A DNA stretch of 64,000 bases, taken from the NCBI GenBank assembly GCA_014238065.1, contig JABABU010000014.1, positions 1 to 64,000 on the forward strand. The letters are read 5' to 3'. The DNA is from Actinomycetota bacterium (GTDB taxonomy: Bacteria > Actinomycetota > Acidimicrobiia > Acidimicrobiales > Poriferisodalaceae). Shown one piece after another: positions 16,589 through 26,074 of the stretch. The notes under the pieces are model-generated. The model was not told where the DNA came from. It worked only from the letters and a program-made list of their open reading frames with translations, and made no database searches. Both the position numbers and the translations under genes were made by a program. Positions within the stretch are counted from its first letter, which is position 1. Every line of letters starts with the position of its first letter.

Positions 16589-17227
16589 ATGAACAGTGGG
16601 TTCTGGACGGTGATCGTGGCAGCAGGACGCTCTGCTCGCTACGGCGCGCCGAAGCTGCTCGAGCCACTCGGGGCTCGTCGAGTGATCGATCATTCGGTTG
16701 CGACGGCCGTGTCGGTGTCGGACGGCGTGGTTTTGGTCGCCGATGATGCCCTGGTCAGTGACGGTCAGCCGGTTGACGTTCTTGTCAGGGGCGGGAACAG
16801 CAGAAGTGCCTCGGTTCGCGCTGGGCTCGCCGCGGTCCCACATGGTGTTTCACTCGTGTTGGTACACGACGGCGCCAGGCCCGGAGCTGACGTAGATCTC
16901 TACACGCGTGTCGTGAACGCCTTGGTGGATGGGGTGGATGCCGTGGTTCCCGCTCTGGCTGTCGTTGACACCCTCAAGCGGCTTGACAGCGACGGATGTG
17001 TGATGGAGACGGTCGACAGGTCGGATCTTGTGGCCGTGCAGACGCCGCAGGGATTTCGTCGGGCTGCGTTGGAAGCTGCGCACGAGGGGGCGGGCGAGGC
17101 AACCGACGACGCCGCGTTGATCGAGCTCGCCGGCGGTACCGTCGTGGCCGTGCAGGGCAACGCGATGAACGTGAAGGTCACAGAACCGAACGATCTCGAG
17201 TTCTTGCGAGCAGTGTGGCCGCGATGA
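16589..17227 (+). CDS. ispD: 2-C-methyl-D-erythritol 4-phosphate cytidylyltransferase
   Basis: IspD activates MEP with CTP in the non-mevalonate isoprenoid pathway. Its 212 residues contain the nucleotide-binding start VIVAAGRSARYG, a Lys in APKLLEPLG, GGNSRSASVRAGL, VLVHDGARP and a C-terminal MNVKVTEPNDLE. All are standard. The stop codon sits inside a 23-bp tandem duplication that separates it from ispF. Together with IspF it shows that this organism uses the MEP pathway. Confidence 0.95.
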   Translation: MNSGFWTVIVAAGRSARYGAPKLLEPLGARRVIDHSVATAVSVSDGVVLVADDALVSDGQPVDVLVRGGNSRSASVRAGLAAVPHGVSLVLVHDGARPGADVDLYTRVVNALVDGVDAVVPALAVVDTLKRLDSDGCVMETVDRSDLVAVQTPQGFRRAALEAAHEGAGEATDDAALIELAGGTVVAVQGNAMNVKVTEPNDLEFLRAVWPR

Positions 17228-17264
17228 GCATTCGGATAGGACCGCGATGAGCATTCGGATAGGA
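17219..17264 (+). repeat. Perfect 23-bp tandem duplication at the ispD-ispF junction
   Basis: Two identical 23-base units, 17219-17241 and 17242-17264, each begin CCGCGATGAGCATTCGG and carry an ATGAGC start. The last codons and stop of ispD lie in the first copy, and the true start of ispF lies in the second. Confidence 0.97.
17224..17250 (+). CDS. 8-codon ORF created by the junction duplication
   Basis: The first ATG of the duplication overlaps the ispD stop as ATGA and opens MSIRIGPR followed by TGA. That TGA overlaps the ATG of ispF, again as ATGA. The peptide copies the first six residues of IspF. It is probably a by-product of the duplication that keeps translational coupling between ispD and ispF. 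Confidence 0.5.
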   Translation: MSIRIGPR

Positions 17265-17720
17265 CAAGGTGTCGACATTCACCGTGTCTCGGACGATCCC
17301 TCCAGGGCGATGGTGCTTGGTGGGGTGCGGTTTGACGGGCCCGGTCTTGCCGGGCACAGCGATGCCGACGCAGTTGCCCATGCGGTGACCGACGCGTTGT
17401 TGGCCGCCGCTGGGCTTGGGGATATCGGTCAGCAGTTCCCGGACACGGATCCTTCGCTCGAGGGAGCTGATTCGATGGGTCTGCTCGAAAGGGCCGTGGC
17501 GATGTTGCACGACGCAGGTTGGGCGGCGGTCAATGTCGATTGCACAGTCGTGGCCGATGCTCCGAAGATCGCCCCTTGCCGTGATGAGATGCAAGCCGGG
17601 CTGACCCGGGTAGTGGGTGCGCCCGTGACGGTCAAGGGTCGCAGGACCGAGGGCGTCGGATCGTTGGGAGCGGGCGAGGCAGTCGTAGCTCTAGCGGTGG
17701 CACTCGTGGAGACTCGATGA
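17247..17720 (+). CDS. ispF: 2-C-methyl-D-erythritol 2,4-cyclodiphosphate synthase
   Basis: IspF cyclises CDP-ME 2-phosphate in the MEP pathway. The 157-residue protein has the metal-binding DIH (residues 9-11) in GVDIHRV, the SDADAVAHAVTDALLAAA helix with its conserved His, GDIGQQFPDTD, and a C-terminal KGRRTEGVGSLGAGE segment, where most family members have a Thr-Thr-E-LG pattern. The start is the second ATG of the tandem duplication. The stop overlaps the rlmB start as ATGA. Confidence 0.96.
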   Translation: MSIRIGQGVDIHRVSDDPSRAMVLGGVRFDGPGLAGHSDADAVAHAVTDALLAAAGLGDIGQQFPDTDPSLEGADSMGLLERAVAMLHDAGWAAVNVDCTVVADAPKIAPCRDEMQAGLTRVVGAPVTVKGRRTEGVGSLGAGEAVVALAVALVETR

Positions 17721-18586
17721 ACAAGCGAGGTGGACGTCCACCACAGCGGAGAAGCGGACGCGGGGGTCGTCCGGCGGCTCAGCGCGGCCATGGGCGTCCT
17801 TCCCGGGAGGGACGAGCCGGCCCGAAGAGACGTAGTCCCGACGATTTGGGAGGCGATCAGGTCGAGGGTCGCCATGCGGTGAGAGAGTTGCTGCTCATCG
17901 GTCGCCGCCGGGTTCTGGAATTGGCGATGTCTGACGACGTCGACGACTCGCCGGTGATCGCCGAGATCAAGGATCTCGCCGAAGACGGACGTATTCCGAT
18001 CACCTACACCAGCCGGGCCAAACTCGAAGCAGAGGCCAGGACGGAGGCGCCGCAGGGTGTCATCGCTCGGGCACATTCGGTTCGCGCCGTGAATCTGGAG
18101 GAGCTCGCCGGCAACACGCGTACTGGCCAGCCTCCTTTCTTGCTGGCGCTTGACGGCATCACCGATCCGGGCAATCTGGGTGCCATTCTGCGCTCGGCGG
18201 AAGTGGCAGGAGTGACAGGGATAGTTCTGCCTCGTCACAGGGCGGTCCGGCTGAGTCCAGCTGCGGTGAAGGCTGCTGCTGGTGCGGTTGAACATCTCGA
18301 CATTGCGCTCGTCGGTGGTCTGCCAACGGCGTTGTCGAAGCTTCGTGACCTCGACGTGTGGTCGATCGGCCTCGACATGGGCGGCGAGTTGTCGGTGTTC
18401 GAGATGGATGCCGCCGACAGCGCTGTTGTTCTTGTGCTGGGGGCAGAAGGCGAAGGTCTGTCGCGCCTTGTTCGCGACCGATGCGATCTGATTGCCAGTA
18501 TTCCGCAGGTCGGGGCGCTCGAGTCGCTGAACGTTGCAGCTGCGGCTGCCGTGGCGTGCTTTGAGGTTGTTCGTCGACGTTCCTGA
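17717..18586 (+). CDS. rlmB: TrmH-family rRNA 2'-O-ribose methyltransferase (RlmB-like)
   Basis: A SPOUT-class SAM methyltransferase, likely modifying 23S rRNA guanosine. A basic, Gly/Arg-rich N-terminal extension of ~45 residues precedes the substrate-binding domain, which starts VEGRHAVRELL. The knotted catalytic domain shows LDGITDPGNLGAILRSAEVAGV, VVLVLGAEGEGLSRLV and ESLNVAAAAAV, the three SPOUT motifs. It overlaps ispF by four bases. In many actinobacteria cysS lies between ispF and rlmB; it is absent here. tRNA-Thr follows 49 bases later. Confidence 0.92.
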   Translation: MNKRGGRPPQRRSGRGGRPAAQRGHGRPSREGRAGPKRRSPDDLGGDQVEGRHAVRELLLIGRRRVLELAMSDDVDDSPVIAEIKDLAEDGRIPITYTSRAKLEAEARTEAPQGVIARAHSVRAVNLEELAGNTRTGQPPFLLALDGITDPGNLGAILRSAEVAGVTGIVLPRHRAVRLSPAAVKAAAGAVEHLDIALVGGLPTALSKLRDLDVWSIGLDMGGELSVFEMDAADSAVVLVLGAEGEGLSRLVRDRCDLIASIPQVGALESLNVAAAAAVACFEVVRRRS

Positions 18587-18635
18587 CGGGGGCGTCACCG
18601 ATCTGGTCAAAATGGGGCGTACCATCGTTCACTGC

Positions 18636-18708
18636 GCCCGAGTAGCTCAACGGCTAGAGCACCGCTCTTGTAAAGCGGGGGTTGTGGGTTCGATTCCCAC
18701 CTCGGGCT
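18636..18708 (+). tRNA. tRNA-Thr (anticodon UGU)
   Basis: The cloverleaf folds fully: acceptor GCCCGAG/CTCGGGC, D stem GCTC/GAGC, anticodon stem CCGCT/AGCGG with loop CTTGTAA, T stem GTGGG/CCCAC with TTCGATT. The discriminator is U; CCA is not encoded. It complements the CGU isoacceptor at 456-527. Confidence 0.96.
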
Positions 18709-18782
18709 CGGCGTCCTTCCGGGCGCCGGTCACGATCGTTGGTTCACGTGTGGACCTCTCCTCGACTGAAAGGCTGCTGAGC

Positions 18783-19040
18783 ATGACACTGTCGCCACGC
18801 GACGAGGCCATCCTCGAATTCGAAAGCAGCTGGTGGACCGAACCCGGATCCAAAGAAGTCGCTGTCGCGCTTCGGTTTCAGTTGACGATGGCCGAGTACA
18901 CGGAGGCCCTTGGTCGACTCATCGACGATGACGATGCTCTCGATGTGGGGCCGCTGGTGGTTCGCCGACTTCGAAGAACGCGCGACAGGCGTCGTCAGGA
19001 TCGTGCCGGTACCGCTGCGGCCGGTGGAGGTGAGCAATGA
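18783..19040 (+). CDS. DUF3263-domain protein
   Basis: This 85-residue protein has the DUF3263 layout: LSPRDEAILEFESSWW, then GSKEVAVALRFQLTMAEYTEAL, then LVVRRLRRTRDRRRQDR. The domain is actinobacterial, helical and possibly DNA-binding because of its basic C-terminal helix; its function is unknown. An in-frame GTG at 18750 would add 11 residues, but ATG 18783 matches the family start. The stop overlaps the next gene as ATGA, and DUF3263 next to a LytR_C gene is a common actinobacterial pairing. Confidence 0.85.
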   Translation: MTLSPRDEAILEFESSWWTEPGSKEVAVALRFQLTMAEYTEALGRLIDDDDALDVGPLVVRRLRRTRDRRRQDRAGTAAAGGGEQ

Positions 19041-19687
19041 GTCCAGGACGTCATGCGAGTGACGACAGCTCGTTCGCGCGCTCAGCGGGTGGCGCTGCGA
19101 CACGCGGCATCATCCTGATCGTTGTCGCTGTACTCGTCGGGGTGGTGTTGATCGCCACAGCCGTCGACGACACCAACCAGATCACTGCAGCCGGACCGGG
19201 AACCACTGCCCCACCCGCCACAGCTGCCCCGACCGATACGAGCCCGACGACCGCTGGTGATCCCAGCGCTCCGGCGACGACAGCGGCTACTCCAGCAACG
19301 ACTGCCGCCGCTGCTCCGACGGATACAGGCGCCGCGACGCCGACCACAACCGCCGGAGCGGTGTTCGAACCTCGCCCCAACTCTGTTGTCAGCGTCCAGG
19401 TGGCCAACACCACGCGGGTCGGAGGCGCCGCTGGACGAATGACCGACACGCTGAAGGCTCAGGGATACGTCACGCTGACCGCGGTCACCGACACTGGTGG
19501 TGTGCAGGCGATCACGAAGATTCACCATGTCGGCGGATACCTGCTTGAAGCGCAGAAGATGGCTGGTCTTCTCAGCTTGGACCCTGAGGCGAGCGTCTTC
19601 TCGATGCCATCGAACCCGGGCGCGACCATCAGTGACTACGCCGAACCGAACATCCTCGTGCTGCTCGGATCCGAACTCGCCAACTGA
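19037..19687 (+). CDS. Membrane-anchored LytR C-terminal-domain protein
   Basis: The 216-residue protein has a short cytoplasmic N-terminus, one transmembrane helix (about 23-43), a long Thr/Pro/Ala linker (about 52-110) suited to spanning the cell wall, and a C-terminal LytR_C domain (VSVQVANTTRVGGAAGRMTD through NILVLLGSEL). LytR_C stands alone without the LytR-CpsA-Psr catalytic domain, which is common in actinobacteria. A cell-wall role is likely but the activity is unknown. Confidence 0.85.
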   Translation: MSPGRHASDDSSFARSAGGAATRGIILIVVAVLVGVVLIATAVDDTNQITAAGPGTTAPPATAAPTDTSPTTAGDPSAPATTAATPATTAAAAPTDTGAATPTTTAGAVFEPRPNSVVSVQVANTTRVGGAAGRMTDTLKAQGYVTLTAVTDTGGVQAITKIHHVGGYLLEAQKMAGLLSLDPEASVFSMPSNPGATISDYAEPNILVLLGSELAN

Positions 19688-19710
19688 CCATCGCCCTGCG
19701 TCACACCTCC

Positions 19711-20451
19711 TTGAGACTCAGCGAAGTTGTCGGCGAGCTGTCGTCGACCGCGTTGTTCGTCGACTACGACGGCACGATTGCCCCGATCGTCGATGACCCG
19801 CGGATGGCTCATCCGGCTCCTGGTGCGATTGACGCGCTGGTCAGGCTCTGCGGACTCGGCGTGCGAACCACTGTCGTGAGTGGTCGCCCTGTCGATTTTC
19901 TTGCCACGATGATCGCTTCGGCTGGTGTTGACCTGATCGGCGTGTACGGACTCGAACGCGTAGTAGGAGGTCAACGAAGCGAAGTGGCGGTCGCCGATGA
20001 GCTTCGCCAGTTGATGGCTTCGATCGAGCGTGATGCTGTAGCCAGGGGCCCGAGCGGAATGACGGTCGAGAACAAGGGCATGTCGATCACGCTGCACTAC
20101 CGACAGCACCCCGAGTTGGCCGCCGACGTCGCGGCGTTGGCGGCGTGGCTCGGCACCAGGTGGTCCACTGATGTGCGGCGGGCCAAGCAATCGATCGAGC
20201 TCCACCCGCAGGTCGATTTCGACAAGGGCTCTGCCGTGCTCGAATTGGCGGGAAACGAGTCGTCGGTGGTGTACGTCGGCGACGACGAAGGCGATGTTCC
20301 AGCGTTCGGGGCGCTCGATGTCCTCGAGGGCAGCGGTCTCTCGGTGGTTCGGGTCGCCGTCGGCAGCCCCGAGCTGCCGCAGCTCCTGGAGGCCTTGGCA
20401 GACATCGTCGTCGACGGCCCTTTGGGCGTCGTCGAATTCTTGACCGGATGA
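19711..20451 (+). CDS. otsB: Trehalose-6-phosphate phosphatase
   Basis: OtsB dephosphorylates trehalose 6-phosphate to trehalose. The 246-residue HAD-family protein has motif I DYDGTIAPI (nucleophile Asp at about 19), motif II TVVSGRPVDFL, a cap domain, and motif III/IV with Lys at DKGSAVLEL and VYVGDDEGD. The TTG start is the only sensible one; no good ribosome-binding site is seen. Its stop TGA at 20449-20451 abuts the otsA stop on the other strand. Confidence 0.9.
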   Translation: MRLSEVVGELSSTALFVDYDGTIAPIVDDPRMAHPAPGAIDALVRLCGLGVRTTVVSGRPVDFLATMIASAGVDLIGVYGLERVVGGQRSEVAVADELRQLMASIERDAVARGPSGMTVENKGMSITLHYRQHPELAADVAALAAWLGTRWSTDVRRAKQSIELHPQVDFDKGSAVLELAGNESSVVYVGDDEGDVPAFGALDVLEGSGLSVVRVAVGSPELPQLLEALADIVVDGPLGVVEFLTG

Positions 20452-21807
20452 TCAGTTGGCCTGGGCGAGCTGATCTGCGCGCCACTGCTCCGGGTTTCGG
20501 AGTCTGATCTCGGTCCGTAAGCCATGCGCGAGCTGTTCTGCTCGAACCGCGTCCATCGCACAGGCCTCCACGATCGCGGATGCGGTCGCCGCGATGTCTG
20601 CAGGATCGATGGACAGACAGTGATAGCGAAGCCGATCGTGCGCACCAGCCTCGGTGCTCAGCACCAGGCGGGCGTTGTGTTCGTTGACCATCGGGGCTTC
20701 CATCGCCACGAGGTTCAAACCATCGCGAAGAGGGTTGATGAGCAACGCGTCAGCCCGGCGCATTCCGGCGACTGCTCCAGGGAGGTTGTCGGTCGTGTCG
20801 AGCTTGATCGGCAGAGGCCCGACGGTTCCGAACCGGTCGTTGATCCTGGCGCAGATTGTTTCGATGTCGTTCCTGAGGCGTCGGTATGTGTCCAGGGCTT
20901 CCCGCGACGGATAGACGTATGCAGCGAACGCCACCTGTGTCCGGAGTTCCGGGTAGGTGTCGAGGACATGTTCGAAAGCGGCAAAGCCGGCAAGGATGTT
21001 CTTCGACGGCTCTATCCGGTCGACGCGCACGACGAGACTGCGACCAGCTGCGAATGTACTCAGCTCTGCCAGTTCCTCGTTGCATGCCGAACTGGCGGCG
21101 ATGGACGTCACGGCTTCGAGATCGGGGCCGAGCGCACTCACGAATGTGGGCGCGGCCGCGAGTCCTGCCGCCTCGCTCGATCGTACATAGGCGTCAGCCC
21201 ACCGAGAGCTGTGGAAACCGCACGCGTGATGTGCGGCCATTCCGCGGAGCACCGACTTGGCTGCGTCGCCGGGGAGGCTCAACTCGCCAGGGGCCGCCCA
21301 CGGCGTGTGCGAGAAATGCACGAGGCGAAGGTCGTCGCGTTCGGCCAGCACCAGCGGGGCCATGAGGCACAGGTGGTAGTCCTGAACAAGTACGGCCGCG
21401 TCCTTCGGAGCGAGCGAGATGACGGCGTTCGCCATCTCGTGGTTGTAGGTCTCGAAGTCGCACCAAGCGGTGGTCCAGCCGCTGTCGTCAGACGGCTCCT
21501 CGGTGAGTAGACCGTGGTGTGCGAACCACAGGGACTCGTTGGCGACGCGGTTGTAGGCGTTGTCGTACACGTCCGCGGGAAGCTCGACGAAGTGCACGCC
21601 GAGTCTTTCGACCGCGCCGGAACGCGCGGCTGCCGCGTCGGCGCCGGACATCGATGCGGCGATCCACAGGGCGTCGGTGTCCAGCAGAGGACGTAGCGCG
21701 CTGGCGAGGCCGCCACCACTCTTCGTCGGTACGGGAGTTCCCGCCTCGTCGAGACCGAACGCGATCGGGCCCCGGTTCGACACGATCACGGTCGGACGTT
21801 TCTTCAC
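20452..21807 (-). CDS. otsA: Trehalose-6-phosphate synthase (GT20)
   Basis: OtsA joins a nucleotide-activated glucose and glucose 6-phosphate. The 451-residue GT20 protein starts VIVSNRGPIAF, has the substrate loop GGGLASALRPLL, the strand VQDYHLCLMAP, HFSHTPWAAP, the sugar-nucleotide site RVDRIEPSKNILAGF, and LRDGLNLVAMEAP. GTG 21807 is the first start of the homologous part; the frame is open far upstream, antisense to the glycerate kinase, but that part is not coding. CATACT 7 bases upstream suggests a leaderless transcript. The gene is tail to tail with otsB and divergent from glxK. Confidence 0.9.
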   Translation of the reverse strand: MKKRPTVIVSNRGPIAFGLDEAGTPVPTKSGGGLASALRPLLDTDALWIAASMSGADAAAARSGAVERLGVHFVELPADVYDNAYNRVANESLWFAHHGLLTEEPSDDSGWTTAWCDFETYNHEMANAVISLAPKDAAVLVQDYHLCLMAPLVLAERDDLRLVHFSHTPWAAPGELSLPGDAAKSVLRGMAAHHACGFHSSRWADAYVRSSEAAGLAAAPTFVSALGPDLEAVTSIAASSACNEELAELSTFAAGRSLVVRVDRIEPSKNILAGFAAFEHVLDTYPELRTQVAFAAYVYPSREALDTYRRLRNDIETICARINDRFGTVGPLPIKLDTTDNLPGAVAGMRRADALLINPLRDGLNLVAMEAPMVNEHNARLVLSTEAGAHDRLRYHCLSIDPADIAATASAIVEACAMDAVRAEQLAHGLRTEIRLRNPEQWRADQLAQAN

Positions 21808-21814
21808 CTCGACG

Positions 21815-21820
21815 AGTATG
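21815..21820 (-). promoter_or_regulatory. Candidate -10 element (CATACT) for otsA
   Basis: On the minus strand CATACT is followed by 7 bases and the GTG of otsA. It is one mismatch from TATACT and fits the leaderless pattern found elsewhere in the window. Confidence 0.35.
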
Positions 21821-21873
21821 GCCGCGCGCGGAACCCGGGCAACGCCGGGGTTTGATGCCGAACCACGGCCTGT

Positions 21874-21879
21874 GAGAAT
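21874..21879 (+). promoter_or_regulatory. Candidate -10 element (GAGAAT) for glycerate kinase
   Basis: GAGAAT is one mismatch from TANNNT and is followed by 6 bases and the ATG at 21886. Together with the otsA element it implies back-to-back promoters within a 78-base gap. Confidence 0.3.
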
Positions 21880-21885
21880 GATGCA

Positions 21886-22875
21886 ATGCGAGTCGTGGCA
21901 GCACCGGACAAGTTCAGGGGTACTGCCACGGGTCAGGAGATAGCCGGTGCGATAGCCGCTGCTGCTTCGTCTGTGGGCTGGCGATGCACCGAAGTTCCTG
22001 TTGCCGACGGTGGCGAGGGCACGCTCGACGCACTTGGTGGTCCGAACCGCGAGTCGCTCGTCACAGGTCCGCTCGGTGATGAGGTGTTGGCGGAGTGGCG
22101 CATGTCGTCGAACCTCGCCGTCGTCGAGATGGCACGAGCCTCCGGCCTCGAACTCGCAGGAGGGGTCGACGGCAATCGGCCTCTCGAAGCCACGACTGCC
22201 GGCACAGGCGAACTGATTGCAGAGGCCGTGGCTGCCGGGGCGCGACGCGTCGTCGTCGGCGTCGGTGGCTCGGCGACGACCGACGGCGGCCTCGGTGCGA
22301 TCAGGGCCATGGAACCTCTGGCCAGACTCCACGGCGTCGAGATCGAAGTCGCCTGTGATGTACGGCTGACCTTCGTCGAGGCGGCCGCGAGATTCGGTCC
22401 TCAGAAGGGAGCTTCTCCCGCTCAGGTCAAGTTCCTCGAGGGTCGCCTCGAACGACTGAGTCAGGTGTATCTCGATGACTTCGGCGTCGACGTGGGCGCT
22501 CTCGTCGGGTCTGGTGCCGCTGGTGGCCTCGCCGGGGGACTTGCTGCGGTTGGGGGTTGTCTCGTGCCGGGATTCGAGTTGGTGGCAGAAGAACTTGAGT
22601 TGTTCGGCGCGATCGAAGGAGCAGATCTGGTGGTGACCGGGGAGGGTTTCATCGACGATCAGTCGTTCGACGGCAAGGCCGTCGGCGGTGTGGCGGCCAT
22701 GGCGGCCGAACTCGGTGTTCCGGTTCTTGCCGTCGCCGGCCAGGTCTTCGACGGTGGATGTGACGGTGTCACTGCGGTGTCTCTCACTGATCTCTTCGGG
22801 ATGGCGTCGGCGCTGGCCGACACCACGACGCTGGTCGAACGGGTCGTCTTCGACCACCTCACTTCAATGGCCTGA
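21886..22875 (+). CDS. glxK: Glycerate kinase (GlxK/GarK family)
   Basis: The enzyme phosphorylates D-glycerate, feeding it into glycolysis. The 329-residue protein has the family N-terminus VVAAPDKFRGTATGQEIA, VPVADGGEGTLDAL, the glycine-rich VVVGVGGSATTDGGLGAIRAM, GSGAAGGLAGGL, and DLVVTGEGFIDDQSFDGKA. It is divergent from otsA with only 78 bases between starts, so the two may share control. CIRCE-groEL lies downstream. Confidence 0.93.
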   Translation: MRVVAAPDKFRGTATGQEIAGAIAAAASSVGWRCTEVPVADGGEGTLDALGGPNRESLVTGPLGDEVLAEWRMSSNLAVVEMARASGLELAGGVDGNRPLEATTAGTGELIAEAVAAGARRVVVGVGGSATTDGGLGAIRAMEPLARLHGVEIEVACDVRLTFVEAAARFGPQKGASPAQVKFLEGRLERLSQVYLDDFGVDVGALVGSGAAGGLAGGLAAVGGCLVPGFELVAEELELFGAIEGADLVVTGEGFIDDQSFDGKAVGGVAAMAAELGVPVLAVAGQVFDGGCDGVTAVSLTDLFGMASALADTTTLVERVVFDHLTSMA

Positions 22876-22927
22876 CGGTCGGGGAACTTCGGGGCACGGA
22901 CCTGCCGTGAAATTGGGCCTTGCAAGG

Positions 22928-22958
22928 TTGTGATCGCGCAGGCGAACTGGTTTGCTAT
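22928..22958 (+). promoter_or_regulatory. Likely groEL promoter
   Basis: A plausible -35 TTGTGA (22928-22933) and -10 TGCTAT (22953-22958) lie immediately before the CIRCE element, placing the transcript start within the operator. The spacing is 19 bases, slightly long. Confidence 0.4.
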
Positions 22959-22984
22959 TAGCACTCTCCCAGTGAGAGTGCTAA
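22958..22984 (+). promoter_or_regulatory. CIRCE operator (HrcA binding site)
   Basis: Perfect inverted repeat: left arm TTAGCACTC (22958-22966), nine-base spacer, right arm GAGTGCTAA (22976-22984). It matches the CIRCE consensus at all 18 arm positions. HrcA is expected to repress groEL here until heat stress. Confidence 0.97.
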
Positions 22985-23042
22985 CGCATCAGGTGCGTAC
23001 ATCGCTCACTGGAATCACAACTTCACGCCCACGTACGAATGA

Positions 23043-24671
<1,629 letters not shown>

Positions 24672-24681
24672 TTTCGTACCG

Positions 24682-24715
24682 GGAAACCGGCGGGGCGAAT
24701 TCCCCGCCGGTTTCC
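24682..24715. terminator. Strong hairpin terminator after groEL
   Basis: A perfect 14-bp stem, GGAAACCGGCGGGG with CCCCGCCGGTTTCC, and a six-base loop CGAATT begins 10 bases after the groEL stop. No long U tract follows, as is common in actinobacteria. Confidence 0.85.
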
Positions 24716-24784
24716 TCATGCGAGTTATGGGTGTGCTTGCTGCGCATTGGCACCTCCCGGATGAAAACAAGGCAGACTCTCGGC

Positions 24785-25243
24785 ATGGAGCTGCATCCTG
24801 CGCTTGGGAATCTTGCTGGGTTGGTGGGGACGTGGCGGGGGAGAGGGCATGGTGACTATCCGTCGATCGAGGCGTTCTCGTACCTCGAAGAGGTGACCTT
24901 CGGTCACGTCGGGAAACCGTTTCTGGCATACACACAGAAGACCAGGGGCGCCGAGACGAATGCTCCGCTCCACGCCGAGTCGGGGTTCATCCGGCCAGGC
25001 GCTGACGGACATGCCGAGTGGGTGATCGCCCAACCGACTGGCATCGTCGAGGTTCTCGTCGCGGAACGGGAACTCGACTTCTACTCGGCATCGATCACCC
25101 TGTCGCCGACAGCCAAATCGGTGACCCGGGTTCGGCGGGCACTGGTCCTTGATGGCGACACGCTGTCATACGAGGTCCATATGGCAGCAGTCGATGAACC
25201 CATGCAATGGCACCTGTCGGCTCGACTCCACCGAGATACTTGA
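24785..25243 (+). CDS. Nitrobindin-like haem-binding beta-barrel protein
   Basis: The 152-residue protein starts with the nitrobindin signature LVGTWRGRGHGDYPSIEAF (about residues 13-31), continues as beta strands of a ten-stranded barrel, and ends with QWHLSARLHR, where the His is the expected haem ligand. Nitrobindins hold ferric haem and react with NO or peroxynitrite; the cell role is not settled. ATG 24785 gives the family length; the frame extends upstream across the groEL terminator region without homology. Confidence 0.85.
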   Translation: MELHPALGNLAGLVGTWRGRGHGDYPSIEAFSYLEEVTFGHVGKPFLAYTQKTRGAETNAPLHAESGFIRPGADGHAEWVIAQPTGIVEVLVAERELDFYSASITLSPTAKSVTRVRRALVLDGDTLSYEVHMAAVDEPMQWHLSARLHRDT

Positions 25244-25264
25244 TCGAGGATCGGGACACCCCGG

Positions 25265-25270
25265 TACCCT
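25265..25270 (+). promoter_or_regulatory. Candidate -10 element (TACCCT) for fdhD
   Basis: TACCCT fits TANNNT and is followed by 6 bases and the fdhD GTG, a leaderless arrangement. Confidence 0.4.
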
Positions 25271-25276
25271 TTTGAT

Positions 25277-26074
25277 GTGCGTGCAGCTCGTAGCGCCAAG
25301 ATTCTCGTGCGTCACCATGGCGCAAGCGGTGCTATTCGGCGTCCCGACGAGGTCATCGTCGAAGAACCAATGGAGATCCGGTTCGACGATTTGACGGTGG
25401 CGACCACGATGCGGACGCCAGGTCACGACTACGAACTCGCCGTGGGCTTCTGCCACAGCGAGGGCTTCCTCGAAGGGGCTGCGGTCAAGACAGTGAGGTA
25501 CTGCGCGGTCACGTCAGCTGGCGAGTCCGAATTCAATGTCGTGAGTGTTGAAACCGACGGCCAGGGTCCCGGTGCGGTTCCGCGGGTCGGGCCCGTGAAC
25601 TCGGCTTGCGGAGTGTGCGGATCGACCCAACTCGACGCGTTGGTCGAGCGCCTGAAGCCTCTACATACGCCGACTGCTTTCAGTGTCGAGACGGTTGCCT
25701 CGATGGCGTCGAGCGTCCGCGACCGTCAGGAACTGTTCGACAAGACGGGTGCGGTACACGCTGCCGCGCTGGTGTCGCTCGACGGCACCGTCGAGCTCGT
25801 CAGAGAAGACATCGGGCGACACAATGCGCTGGACAAAGTGGTTGGTCGTCTCGCCCTCGACAGAGGTCTCCCCGCGAGCGACAAGGCAATCTTCGTGAGC
25901 AGTCGCGCTTCCTACGAGATGGTGCAGAAGACGTGGGCTGCCGGCGTCGGCACGCTCGTCGCCGTGAGCGCTCCATCGGCGCTTGCGGTGTCAACAGCAA
26001 CCCGTGCCGGAATGACGCTGGTCGGCTTCTTGAGGGATGACACCCTCAACGTGTACTCCGGGTCGATCAGCTAG
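25277..26074 (+). CDS. fdhD: Formate dehydrogenase accessory sulfurtransferase FdhD
   Basis: FdhD passes sulfur from IscS-type desulfurase to the molybdenum cofactor of formate dehydrogenases. The 265-residue protein contains PDEVIVEEPMEIRFDD, TPGHDYELAVGFCHSEGFL, the active CGVCG pair (about residues 112-116), GAVHAAAL, REDIGRHNALDKVVG and SSRASYEMVQK. No formate dehydrogenase gene lies in the window. Its last 8 bases overlap the end of a lipoprotein gene on the other strand. Confidence 0.93.
   Translation: MRAARSAKILVRHHGASGAIRRPDEVIVEEPMEIRFDDLTVATTMRTPGHDYELAVGFCHSEGFLEGAAVKTVRYCAVTSAGESEFNVVSVETDGQGPGAVPRVGPVNSACGVCGSTQLDALVERLKPLHTPTAFSVETVASMASSVRDRQELFDKTGAVHAAALVSLDGTVELVREDIGRHNALDKVVGRLALDRGLPASDKAIFVSSRASYEMVQKTWAAGVGTLVAVSAPSALAVSTATRAGMTLVGFLRDDTLNVYSGSIS

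Noticed and set aside
20452-22857. A single 801-residue minus-strand frame spanning otsA and the antisense of glycerate kinase
   Set aside because: Only the part from 21807 downward resembles a known family. The upstream part is antisense to a complete, motif-rich glycerate kinase and looks like random high-GC open frame.
22958-22984. CIRCE considered as a terminator hairpin of glycerate kinase
   Set aside because: The arms match CIRCE at all 18 positions and the element sits at the groEL promoter, so an operator explains it better.
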